64,000 nt of DNA from Rhodamnia argentea (taxonomy: Eukaryota; Streptophyta; Magnoliopsida; Myrtales; Myrtaceae). Each line of letters begins with the position of its first letter. Position 1 is the first letter of the stretch. Shown here one piece after another: positions 35,381 to 46,718 of this stretch. The stretch spans positions 27,761,826 through 27,825,825 of the forward strand of contig NC_063150.1 in assembly GCF_020921035.1 (NCBI RefSeq), in the 5' to 3' direction. A model generated the notes under the pieces. It was not told the DNA's origin. It did not search any database and saw only the letters and a list, made by a program, of their open reading frames with translations. Made by a program: the position numbers and the translations under genes.

Positions 35381-37356
35381 ATATATCGCAAAAAAAAATT
35401 GTTGAAATATCATGCAATTCAATTTTTTTATTTAAAGAAATTCCCATGTTTCTTTCCCTAGACATGCATATCTAGAATTCACTACTTTTCATGACCACCA
35501 ATGAAATTAATCCGAAAATTTTTCAATTAAAAACAAACAATATATATATATATGAATGTTTTTTTTTTTTTTTGGTGGAGTACATCCTCTAAATTGACCT
35601 GAGCTGTTTTTTTCCCCTGTCCTTCTCTTTTTTACTTTGTACTTCACTGCGTCTTCCGTCGCCATCACCATCCCCCGAAACTTTCCAAGCTCTCCCTGCA
35701 TCATCATCGATCTTCATCAGTCCTTTTCTTCGATCATAATGATATATGGACTCCACAGTTTCACTTCTTCTTTTCCTATTGAAATCTCTCGTTTTTGGCC
35801 AAACGACAAATGAAAATTACAAATCGATATGTATTGAATATCAACGAAGAGAACCAAATCTGCTAGTTGAATATCGAATAGGATATTCGAAATATTAATT
35901 CTTAATTATGGTCTTTTATCTCTTAGTAGAACAGAACGAAAGATGTTCTCGTTAATATCAATAGGGGTGAGCAGTTTCGGGTTTCACTTTTTATTTTGAA
36001 CCCGAAACCTACACGTCGGAACAAGTTCCTCATTTTTTGAAATACGAAACCTATCATGCATATAATTCACTTGACCACAACTCATTTTGAGACATGAATA
36101 AAATACGAAACATCACAAAGTATAATCTCAGTCGTAAATATCGTCGATAATGGAGACTCAGACTAGTTGTTCCATATTATATCTTCATCATATATTAAGA
36201 AAAACTTGTTACGGGTTTCTGATTTCGGGTTTCACTTACCTAAAACCTGCCCGTCAGAACAAATTCTCAAATTTTTGAAGCCCAACTTGCAACACTGAAA
36301 CTTATCCGTCGGAAGAGATTTCCCAATTTTTAAAACCTACGTAACAATCCTAGAACCTAGAAGCTGAAACAAGTTCCCCACCGATTCAATTCCAGATTCT
36401 ACCCCGAAAACATACTCGCCCCTAAATATCAACATGTGCCAAAGCAATTCTATTGATTGTGAAATAATACTTTTTATTTACTTTCTCGAATGGAAAAAAA
36501 ACATATACTCAGTTGAATTTCAGCCAAATAATCGCAATTTAATTTTAGAAATGAAGAGTCCTCCAATAAAGAAAATGTCTAGTAGGTGGGGAAGCAAGGG
36601 AAGGCGGGACCGGCACATTCCTATCTCCTCCCACCCTCCCACTCTGTTCTTCCATACCTTCTTACTGTTACAACAGAACAAGCTGGACCAGTTCGATTTC
36701 TTCTACAATTTTTGGCGTCATTCATTCACGTTACAACCAAATTGTCCTTGGTTTTTGCATTCTTCTGTCAATTATGACCAAACAATAGTGAAGATTTTTC
36801 TAATCCCAAATCAGTGATCTACTTAATAAATGCTCTGTGGGCAGCTACAGAACATGCCAGACAAGTCCTGCTTACTTTGTATTAGCCCAAGACCAAACAT
36901 GTGTGTCCATGTGACGTGACAACCCCAAGTAAAAACCCTCCCAGCCCCCCTCCAACATGCATTGTTATTGTAGTCAACAAACACCTGTACCATTGACCAT
37001 TCGATCAGATTCAGCAACCCAGAAGAAAACAATTAACACTACAAAGAATACAAGATCAAGAAGATGAACGATTGAACAATCACATGGGACTCTCTGGATG
37101 CTCTGTCTCTCCCCAGAAAGAGGACAGAGGGAGAGAGGTGGAAGGTGGGTCAATCTCAAAACCAACACATATGAGCATTCCACTGAACAAGAGACATGAA
37201 TGAGCCAAGAGAAAAAAGTGGGAATCAAGTGCTACACTGTGATGCAAGCTGAAACTAATGAAACAGATCCTTATCAACAAGCATTGTAAAAATGACTGAT
37301 TTATGTATAAGACCAGACTCGGACTAACAAGCGCCTCCTCTCTCTCTCTCTCTCTC
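35381..37356. other. Spacer, no gene recognised
   Basis: AT-rich sequence with several diverged repeats of a GGGTTTC-CTT and CCTACACGTCGGAACAAGTTC type between 35,960 and 36,420 (AACCTGCCCGTCAGAACAA is another), suggesting an old dispersed repeat. The last 330 bases are probably the 3' UTR of the minus-strand gene that follows. Confidence 0.4.
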
Positions 37357-38511
37357 TCAGCCTCCAACAGCCAGTAAGGAAGCTCCGTTCATGCCTGAAG
37401 TGGGTTTGATGGAAGCACTGGCAGATCTCTTCCCTGAAGAAGGCCTGCTAAAAGCTCTCATGGGGCTTGCAAGAGCCCAGCCCCAGCTCTTGCTCCTGCC
37501 GTGATGATGAGAATAAACTGGCGGCTTTGATGACACGCCGCTGTGATTGACATTGTCTTCGGCTGAATTGGAGGATGATGGGACCCAGTAGGATGAGGAA
37601 GATGCTGAGGATGATGAGATGGACGAGGATGAGTTGGCAATAGCAAACCCACCAAAGATCCCCCCACACCTGACCCTCTCCTTCATGCACTGATGAGGAT
37701 GATGATGAGCCTCCGAGGTGGTGGAGGTGGAGGCTCTGGGTGGCTTGCCTTCTCTGTGAGACTCCACCCTCCTCAGAGTCGTGCAGTCCCCAATGAACCC
37801 AGTGGAGATCCTCTCAAAGAAGTCCCCTGAGAAGCTCCTGCTCCCACACCCCACAGATCTGGATCTTGAGACCTTGTTATTGTTCTCAAAAGATGAAGCG
37901 GAGACGCCATTTTGAGCAGCGACAGCAACATTATCTTCTTCGACCACAGCTTGTCCTGTCCTCGACAGAGAATGCCCTGAGTCTCTGTCCCTTGCGTTTT
38001 GCGGCCTCGAGGAGGAGGAGAGAGACATGAAAGACCAGAACCCACCCCTCTTTCTGGGGCTATAAACATGCCCACCGACGTCATAAAAATGGCAACTTTG
38101 AGGAGTAGCAGCAGAGAAGGCGATGGACCTGCTCCTCCGGAACACCATGCTCGGTGCAGCATCCTCCTCCACCGTGGCTTTCTTCTTCTTCTTGGCCAAA
38201 AAGGAAGCGACTTTCGAGTGCTTGGCGTGGTGCGCACTGTGGGCCCGGTGGGGCATCGAGGAGGACGTGAACGACAACGTCGAAGGGACGACGTCGTCGG
38301 ATCTGAAAGACGGGGAAGGCGACGGGGACGAGGAGTTGCGTTGGCTCGGGAAGGAGAGGGAGGAGGAGACGAGCTTGCCGAGCTTCTCCTGGAGGCAGAA
38401 GGCGCAGATCCCGCCGCCGCCCGAAGCGTTGAAAGGGTGGAAGTTGCAGTGCATGCCGTCGACGCCCATGTCCGGCTCTCCGACAGCCGCGACTGCTTTG
38501 AGATTCTCCAT
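37357..38511 (-). CDS. Ser-rich protein with OCTOPUS/DUF740-like N-terminus
   Basis: A single-exon frame of 384 residues from ATG 38511. The N-terminal block CNFHPFNASGGGGICAFC has paired cysteines (C-x-x-H ... C-x-x-C) followed by LQEKLGKLVSS. This layout resembles the N-terminus of plant OCTOPUS-like/DUF740 proteins, which sit on the plasma membrane and act in phloem polarity, but the match is from memory and weak. Further blocks are FLAKKKKK, RRSRSIAF, GGFWSFMSLSSS, RSRSVGCGSRSFSGDFFERI, GFIGDCTTLRRVESHREGK and a Ser run, ending SWGWALASPMRAFSRP. It is basic, low-complexity and probably largely disordered. The pattern FWSFM plus RSRSVGCGSRSFSGDF recurs in an uncharacterised plant family. 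There is no signal peptide or membrane segment. The leader on the minus strand is CT-rich. The frame is confident; the function is unknown. Confidence 0.8.
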   Translation of the reverse strand: MENLKAVAAVGEPDMGVDGMHCNFHPFNASGGGGICAFCLQEKLGKLVSSSLSFPSQRNSSSPSPSPSFRSDDVVPSTLSFTSSSMPHRAHSAHHAKHSKVASFLAKKKKKATVEEDAAPSMVFRRSRSIAFSAATPQSCHFYDVGGHVYSPRKRGGFWSFMSLSSSSRPQNARDRDSGHSLSRTGQAVVEEDNVAVAAQNGVSASSFENNNKVSRSRSVGCGSRSFSGDFFERISTGFIGDCTTLRRVESHREGKPPRASTSTTSEAHHHPHQCMKERVRCGGIFGGFAIANSSSSISSSSASSSSYWVPSSSNSAEDNVNHSGVSSKPPVYSHHHGRSKSWGWALASPMRAFSRPSSGKRSASASIKPTSGMNGASLLAVGG

Positions 38512-38994
38512 CTGCGCTTTGCTTTGCCTGTCTCAGGCGCTTCAACAACGCATTTGGGTTGCTCGCGGTTTCTTTCTTTGTGGGTGTTTCGAGTCTCCCT
38601 TCTCCTGCGATGCAGTACTCTTCTCGATATGATAGAGAGGGAGAGAGGACAAGGAGATGGGAACAAAACTGGTCAGAGGGAGAGAGAAAGGGTGATGATT
38701 ATTGAGGGATAGAAGGAAGAAATATTATGGCGTGGAAGAGAGTTGATATGATATGCCTGGGGAAATGGAGACGATCCTCTTCATTCATTCATGACTCTCT
38801 TTTGCTTTATTTTACGGATTTTCGTTTCTTTCTTTCTTTTTTTTTTTTTTTTTTTTTTGGGGTTCTCACTACTTGGAGTTTTCTTTGGAATTTTTTTATT
38901 GTTTTTTTCATTGAAATTAAATAAAAAGAATTATGTGCCTGATTTCACTTCCCAATATTTTTTAAAATAGACAAAAACTTCGTTACTCATCCAA
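38512..38994. other. Promoter and leader side of the Ser-rich gene
   Basis: CT-rich on the minus strand near 38,630-38,690, consistent with a leader. A T-rich tract is at 38,835-38,860. Nothing else is recognised. Confidence 0.45.
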
Positions 38995-39830
38995 AAAAAT
39001 AAAATTTTCAAATAAAAATTTAAAGTGCTCTTATTTTCTCAAATAAAGACGCCAAGTGAACTTTATTTTAAATAAAGACTTGAAGTAGCATAGCGGGTTT
39101 TAAATAAAGCCATGGAGTCTCAAAAAAGGACTTGGGCAAAAGGGTGTTTTTGTTATTTATCCATTTTTTATATTTTCTTCATTTTTTATTTTTTTATTTG
39201 TAAAAATTAAAAAAATAAAAAAACACATACACAAGCGGGAGGGCCGACGCCGCCCCACCATCATTGAGGGGTTGGCAAAGGCCGGCCCCGTCAACTAGAG
39301 GCGAGGGCCAGCAATCCCTCTCCCAAATTTGGGCAAGAGCCAATGACCCTCGACTAGGGGAGGGCCAACAACCCTCGACCAAGGGAGGGCGGGCAACCCT
39401 TGACCAAAGGAGGGCCGACGACCCCCGCCCGCATCCGAGAGAGCGCCCGACCTTCTCCCTATTTTGGCGAGGGCCAACGGGCGCTAGCGACCCCCCCGAC
39501 CTTCATTGGCCCCCTCCCCTTAGCGATGGGGTGACGACTGCAAGCGACCATCCCATTATTGTGTGTGTTTTTTCTTTTTTAAAATTATTTTTAAGAAAAT
39601 AGAAAAAAAAGACAAATAAAAGGAAATGACTAAAATGCCATTGAAATCGAACCCTTTCTTGAGATTCCATTGCCACTTCAGGCCCTTATTTGAAATAAGG
39701 TTCACTTCATATCCTTATTTGAGAAAATGATGGCACTTCAAGCCCTTATTTGAAATAATATTCACTTTGAGCATTTATTTGAGAAAATGAGGGCACTTCG
39801 GGCCCTCATTTGAAATTTTTTCAGAAAATA
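38995..39830. mobile_element. Inverted-repeat element with GC-rich tandem core
   Basis: The arms 38,995-39,220 and 39,600-39,830 are inverted copies: TTTCAAATAA, AAGTGCTCTTATTTTCTCAAATAA and AAAGACTTGAAGT on the left match the inverse of AAATGAGGGCACTTC, TTTGAGAAAATGA and CACTTCAAGCCCTTAT on the right. Within each arm a unit built around TTATTTGA and CACTT repeats two or three times. The core, 39,235-39,550, is sharply GC-rich, with repeats of GGAGGGCCAACAACCCTCGA type. Frames across the core are low-complexity by-products. No transposase or target duplication was found. Confidence 0.6.
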
Positions 39831-42800
39831 ATATCATCATCATAAGTTAAAACCAACAAAACCACCACAAATTATGCCATCACAAAATTCATTGGATCAT
39901 CTCATATTTAGATTTTGTGACAAACATAAATCGTATTAGAAAATATGAAATAAAATAGTATTATATAAATTAATACATAAGTCGATGGCAAGTCAATTTG
40001 ATAAAGGATAAGGATGAATGTCACTGCTAATTTTAGGATAAGCATACATTTCATTTTCAAGCACTCGGAGATAAAATAAGGTTTCAATAATAAAGTACTA
40101 TATCTTAAATTGACTAAGAAGTTTTCCTGAATGTTATAAAAGAAAATATAGTAGATAAATGGCAAGAAACATGTTAAAAAAACAAGACGTCGATTGATTA
40201 ACGAGGAACCCAGCAAGGAACGAGCATGGACGATGAACGGATCGGGAGGGAGGCATGCCCGGCCGGTGACCAGCACAAACGACACTCGATCGGCCCGTGC
40301 TTGGCCGGCACGAGGTTGGATTGAGGTGCACCCGCCGGCCCACATGGCACAAAGCAACAGTGCTCGGGTTATGCCATTGCCCGGAGATGGCGCCGCAAGT
40401 CGGCATCGGCCATGGTCGGAACCGACAACTCCGCCCTCCACTCTATTCCACCCCACTATGGACGAACGGTCGTCCATCGATACTTGTTTCCGGAAGATTC
40501 TAGAAGATTAAATGGATTTGATGCAATGAGATAATTAAGCTAATGGAAACTTAACTCATATTAAAGTAACTAGGTTCTAAAAGACTGCTAGGTTGACCAA
40601 TAAAATGATGCTAAGCAACTAGCTTCTAGAAAATAAGTAGGGGGACCAATAGGATTAGGATAAGTAACTAGTCTAGAGCTTAGTATTAGATATGGAGTGC
40701 TATGTGGCCCAATCACAAAAGGATAAATAGCTAACCCAAGACTTAGACTAACACATATTAAACATAGATTGCTAAGTAGCTCAGTCACAAAAAGATAAGT
40801 AGCTAGTCATAATTAATGATGATAAAGACCATTTGCCTATAAATTAAGAATGGTTCCTAATTTTGAGACCACATCATCTTTTTCCCTCTTCCCATTCTCT
40901 CACCTACCCCCAAACCAACTGCTCTCTCTCATGCGGCCAAACCGCCGCAACACCACCTCGTTGGGCCGCCGTTACACCACACGTTGCCACCTTTTCTTCT
41001 CGTCTTGCTTTCTTATTCGGCCGTTTGCATGTCATAATAGAGCAAACTACCATTGTCCGAGTACGGATAAACGGAACTATTAGTTTTAAGGTGGTAATGT
41101 CTATCTAATGCTTGATGACGTATTGCATTGATTATGTGTGTGAATATATGTGTTGTTGCATCAATAATTACATTAATTGGATATCGGAAAGGAGTGCGTA
41201 CGTGAACGAGGATCGAATGGGAAAAAAATCGAGCCGCTAAGGCCAACCGGGCCGGAACCCGCATAACCAAGAATCTAGTCCAGTCTAGGACGGACTAGAA
41301 TTGGGTTTGGCCCTTTGGGCTTGGTCCGGTTCAGCCCTAGGTTGATCGGTGCTAGGCAGATCGGTCCGGGTTCGGCCGGGCCGACTTTGTCTAGCCGGAG
41401 ATGGTTCGAGTGGTCCCTCGCCTGTCTCACTTTTGTTAATCCAATCCCGCATATTTTTATGTTAAGAAGAGATGATAAACAAGCATGTGTATGCGGAAGA
41501 GCATGAATGCATGCAAACATGAGAAATGCATGCTTACTCACTGTCTAAAGGAACAATGAAAGCCAAAGTTGGCTTTTATATGGGAATTACGTGCCGACTA
41601 CGAGGTCGGATTTTAGCCTTGTTACTAGAAATGATTATGAGTTGTCGTTTCTTGTGAAGGTGACAATGCAAACAAGACGTCGTCTTTTCTCAAACGATGT
41701 TGGGCCTACGAGAAAGCGTTCTCGAATAACGACTACGAAATTACGAGAATGAGCCGACGAGCTCATGGCCCTTACGAGCAAACAAGTTACATAATGAAAT
41801 CGTCGCACTTGCATGCTTGATGTGTGTGGTACATGTTATTTTTACAATGGATCACAGAATAGCTTTGCATTACTAATGCCACTACATCGAGTCTCGTATC
41901 GATATTCCCGCTTTAGACCTAATAATTTCATTTACTGGATTACTAGCTCATCCCTTGACTTTTCAGGAAACCGAAATGGATCCGCCGCATGGCACGCTAT
42001 TTGGTATACCGACACACATGGAGCTCTCCCAATAGGAAGTAGTAGATTTAGAGACAAATATGTATATGTCAAAGTCAAGACTACTGTTTGGATAGATGTT
42101 AGTTTACCGATGTAGCTTCCCCACACTTTTGTCTCCTGGTTCCAGCAAGTTTATGGTATACTTTCGGCCTTATATATAACTTTGACGGGCCGCTAGCTTT
42201 TTAGAGTGGAACGACACCGTAGGTCGGTGCTCGAGTTATCACGAGGAAAGAGTCTTAGTAGTCTAGCAATAGTACGAGGAAGTAGTATGGTAGTTGTATC
42301 GTAAACTTCCCAAATTTTGAAATGCTCATAGAAATCGCGAGGTTTTGATGTATTATAAAATGTATGAGACGAATAAGTATAAAACTAAGTATGTTTGTAA
42401 AAATCTTGGAAGCTGCTATATCTATTTAATTCGGTCGCATACCGCCATACTTCCGCATCAAGTGTAAAGGACGATAGAAAGTAGGGAAAAATATTTAAGG
42501 TGTGAGTTCACGGGATAACGTGTCCGAGATGTCACAGATTTCCTTATTGGGATTACCGGGTATATTCATCCTACATACCAACTAGCCAAAAAAAATTATG
42601 GTTCGTGGAACGACTCGTCGTCAAAGAAAAAGAAAATTGCCAAAAGTGATTGTACTATGGTCGTCAAATATCCCGTCAAATGAATAAAACAATGAGAGAT
42701 GGCATTTCCGCATAACAATTTACACAACTTTGAAAAGAAAAAAAAAACGGAAGATTCCAAATCAGAAATATCTTGAACAAAAATGAAAATTTCTAAGCAG

Positions 42801-42939
42801 TTGTCATCGTATCAAGAAGATAATGATTTATTTTTTTAGAGAGAGAAAAAAAATTAGGAAAGAGATTAAAAAAAAATGATAACTTTTTTCAGAGGCCAAA
42901 CCAAAAAAAAAATTTTTTTGATGGCATTGAAGTTATGGG
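39831..42939. other. Gene-free region with diverged repeats
   Basis: From 40,560 to 40,820 an imperfect unit of about 60-80 bp recurs, built on AAAAGGATAAGTAGCTAG, GACCAATA and GCTAAG. The stretch 41,270-42,560 has the look of old retrotransposon LTR sequence (GGCCTACGAGAAAGCG, GGTGCTCGAGTTATC, CGGGATAACGTGTCCGAGAT) but no protein domain. Open frames at 40.0-40.5 kb are composition artefacts. Confidence 0.35.
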
Positions 42940-43115
42940 AGGTTAGGGGAAGAGTCCCCATGCGAACGTGAAAGGCATTGTCCTTTTCAGCCTTTGAAAA
43001 AGGAAAATTTTGCAAACAAGACAAAGCCGATGCCCTAAATTTTTGGGTCGGGCCTACCTTTTTGGCATAGTCATTCAGAAGAATCTATTAATCATTTAAA
43101 TCTACAGGCCCCATT
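42940..43115. repeat. Dispersed duplicate, copy 1
   Basis: Collinear with 45,832-45,985. Shared blocks are GAGTCC-CATGC, GTGAAAGGC-ATGTCCTT, TTTGCAAACAAG, CTAAAT-TTTGGGTC and GGCATTCAGAAGAATC (or near versions of these). Confidence 0.7.
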
Positions 43116-44937
43116 AACAGAAATTTCTTCATTTAAAGCTTTCTCTTTTTCTTTTTTTCAGTATGCTTATGAAAATATTTTTTCTGCTGCTCCCTCAATA
43201 AAAATTCTGAATTTTTGCAGGTTCTTCCAGAAGAAAAAATTTTGATGCTTGTTGTGACAACTCAATAATTAAATTCTTTATTTCATTGCGAGAAAATCAA
43301 TTGAAATTGATACGCCTCGATATTTTGTTGATCTTGTGAATTGAATGAGATATATCAGCTAAAATCAGAACAAATAATTCATGTACATAATGTTTTGTAG
43401 TTACTACGTACCGATGTGAGGATCGGCTATGTCGAGATAACATTGTTGTTCCACATTAGTAAATGAGGATACCTTACTTACGAAAAATAGGAAAAGTATT
43501 TCGTTAAGAGCGGCTCCCTCTATTAAAATGGAAGTCTTTTAATAAAATTATGGATATTGGAAGAAATGTTATGGATAGGGAATTTATACAAGCGACCTGC
43601 CTAATTTTATTGTCGAAAATTTTCGGGATCAATGATTGGATCATGCAAACCGAAAACATCTTTTCTTGGATAAAGAAAGAGATAAAGTGACATTACAGAC
43701 TGATTATTGTTGTTTGCTTATATGGATTCTCTCACTTTAAAAAGGATTTATTACTTTGTGATTTGATTTTCTTTTTTAGACAGAACTTTGATAAACTAAT
43801 TGAGCTAGTTTTAGTGTCTTTTTCCTAATGGGGGTAGGGGCCTTTTAGATCCATAGGTGCTTCTCAACTTCCATGGATCCTTTTCCAATTTAATTTTTTA
43901 CCTAGAGTAACTCCTCCTTTTTCCCCCCTTTGATATAGGTATTTCTTAGACTTATTGCCATGTGATTTCATTTAAATGGAATACATGTTATAGACTCTAT
44001 AGCAATCATACAATTTGACTGACTAGTGTTGTGCTGGGTCCACATGGTAGAAATCCAGTACCTTCATTCGGAGAGATCGTTAAGAGAGAACTGAAATCCA
44101 AACCTATCAATATATTCAATTAAACTCATATTCGTTGTAAATATATATAAAAAAAAAGCTCAACCCAATGAATTATGGACTAACTAGAATATATTAGTAA
44201 TTTCAAATTAAACCACAACCCCCATTATGAGACTTCTTTTGCCCAACACCCTTACACATGTAACTTAACAAATCTCTCCCTTACATTCGAGCCCACTCCT
44301 CCTTAATTCGGGTATCTTTCCGCACCAATAACTTTAGAATATACGTTTTTTTTTTTTTTTTTGGTCAAAGAGAATGTCCACCTTAACCTGACCAAGTTTG
44401 GTAGATGCTGGTGAGAGGACAAAATTTACCCTTTCATACATCATACTCCACCTCAATTACCCTTGGTGAGAAGCTGGGGAGCACCATTCACCACCTTGAT
44501 CAGGAGTCATATCCGAGCCTTCTTTTCTATATTATATTCAGCAGACACCGATATACATTGAGATCGGGAACAATCAACCGTTGATTTTAATATCACTTGT
44601 ATCAACACCTCATCCAACAGACTCAACAATATCATGCTCTTCGTCTTTTCCATTAACTCAACCTCATTGGCCTCGTTCATCAATTTAGATAATTTGATTT
44701 TTACAATCCAATATCGTCGCTAAAACCTCAGGTTATCTATGTGGCATGCATCTTAATGCTCCACAACTAGAATAAATTGCTTCTCTCGTTAAACTTCTCA
44801 ATATTGACTCTCACTCCAGGCATAATGACAAACACGATATTCCACAAAATGACTAGACAAGAAAATGCCCTAGATGAATTCTAGAAACCCTAATCCTGGC
44901 TCTAGTAACGAGTTGTGATGGGTCGACGCAATAAAAG
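43116..44937. other. Spacer, no gene recognised
   Basis: Nothing coding is recognised. A long T run is at about 44,347-44,362. Confidence 0.4.
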
Positions 44938-45320
44938 CTGTGATACCAATTTTTGCGAGTATAGAAGCCAACATCTATTGTCATTTAGTATCAAACCCGA
45001 AAAAGTGAAATTACCAAAGAAATCAACAATGGACGAAAAAGAAATGAAATATTTATGTGGTTCGGCCAAAGTAAAGCAGGCCCTACTCGTTTTGACACTT
45101 TAGTATCCATTGGAGCGTTTAATTTTTCTCTGTGAATTGCGAAATTACTGTGAAAGGTTGTGAGTAAACACAATTGGAAATCTCCATGGTGTTTACCCGG
45201 GGCTAGCAAAACGCAAAAATACTCGAGCTTTTGAGTGATTACAAACTCTATAATCCTCTCCAGATTCGTGGATTCAGACGCAAACGTAGACATCTAATGC
45301 CTTTATCATTTCTCCGGTAA
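44938..45320 (-). mobile_element. Probable LTR retrotransposon remnant (LTR end plus primer site)
   Basis: On the minus strand TTGGTATCACAGC (44,938-44,958) resembles the initiator-Met-tRNA primer site TGGTATCAGAGC, with one mismatch over the first 12 bases. It directly follows sequence containing GTGGTTCGGCC (in the plus reading near 45,056), a word common in plant LTRs. Only one LTR side is visible and no pol sequence follows. Confidence 0.35.
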
Positions 45321-45831
45321 TTTCGTCCCCCTAGCCCGCAATAATTCGAAAAGAGTAAATTGTCTCAATGACCCTCACGCCCTCGTCGCGTGACGGAGTA
45401 GTTGTCTAATCCTTTTGGCCTTTTGCGTTTTGGGTCCATCAAGTTTCGAGTCGTCTCGACGCGACCCCATTGACCATCAATTCGACAATGGACGTGACGA
45501 AAACGCACGGACGGATGTCCTGCTCCAACGTGCGTCTTTTTATTAACATGCCTTCGAAAGTTAAGACCACGTTCCATCGTACAGGAGCAATTAAGGCCAT
45601 TATCTAAACTTACCTTCATGCTCCATGATCCTTGTATACATATATCATATATCATGGGAAAAAATTACCAAAAAAGTTCCTAAATTTATTATAATTATTT
45701 CAATTCAATCCTATTTTTTTGGGCCAATTCAGACATAAACAATTAGCATTTGTGCTTCACCAAAAAAAAATAATTTACATTTGTATCAATTCAATTAATC
45801 TGATCAATTTTAATCGACCATCGCTGAATGT

Positions 45832-45985
45832 TGAGAGAGGGAGAGAGTCCACATGCACAAGTGAAAGGCCATGTCCTTCTAGCCTCAAAAAAATTTGCAA
45901 ACAAGCCGAGCCGACACGCTAAATTTTGGGTCATGCTTAGCTTTGCATAGGCATTCAGAAGAATCGTAAAACTACACAAATCCAA
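45832..45985. repeat. Dispersed duplicate, copy 2
   Basis: Second copy of the segment at 42,940-43,115, in the same orientation, 2.9 kb away. Diverged, with small deletions. Confidence 0.7.
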
Positions 45986-46060
45986 ACTGTAGAATGAGAA
46001 TCGCGTAATCGTGGATCTACTCTTATGTTTGTCGAACGTGGAATTAAGTTTGATAGGTTT

Positions 46061-46061
46061 G

Positions 46062-46094
<33 letters not shown>
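46061..46094. repeat. (GA)n microsatellite
   Basis: About 16 GA units in the gene-free region. Confidence 0.85.
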
Positions 46095-46097
<3 letters not shown>

Positions 46098-46718
46098 CAT
46101 CGGTTCCCGTGCTTCGATTCTGTTAGCGTCATGCTAAGCATGAAAGTAAATTTGACAAGACCGGACCACGAATTGGATTCTTGCTTTCTGACCAGTTAAG
46201 TATGTATTGCCATATTTACTCGAGCGAAACTCACATTGAAACATGAAAGACCAATCTCAAATCACGTTCGAACTCATGTATCCACTTGAAGTTTCGAGTA
46301 GACAAAAGGTCGGTGGTGGCTCGTCTTTGAGAATCACAAGGGAAAAGCATGTCAGTCTTATAGATTCGAGCATCATTCGACTCCGCTTTAAATAACCGTC
46401 AGCTGTTATTACTGTTATGGGTTCTGCGGCTAACATGGATAAGCAAACGCAAAATGGACAAACCCATCCACACGTTAATCTCGAAATTTCGATGAATGGA
46501 ACAGTTGAAGAACAGAACGCACTTGAGATGAAGCTGCGTATAATTATTGGATAGCAGTGCCTCTTTAAGACTAAAAGCTTCAGATGGTTCTTCACTTTCT
46601 CTCGCTTTCCCCTCGCTTTACCAACATGAACATTATTAAGAATTCATGAGAACCACATATTGAAACAACAGACCTGAAAGAGAGAAGCTTCTCGTGACGC
46701 GAACAAGCAAGTCGAGTC

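Noticed and set aside
37773-38712. Several long overlapping frames on both strands around the Ser-rich gene
   Set aside because: They are antisense or shifted shadows of the 384-residue frame with low-complexity Arg/Ser content.
39908-40477. 189-residue minus-strand frame
   Set aside because: No family resemblance, and composition changes abruptly from GC-rich to AT-rich within it; more likely chance in repeat DNA.
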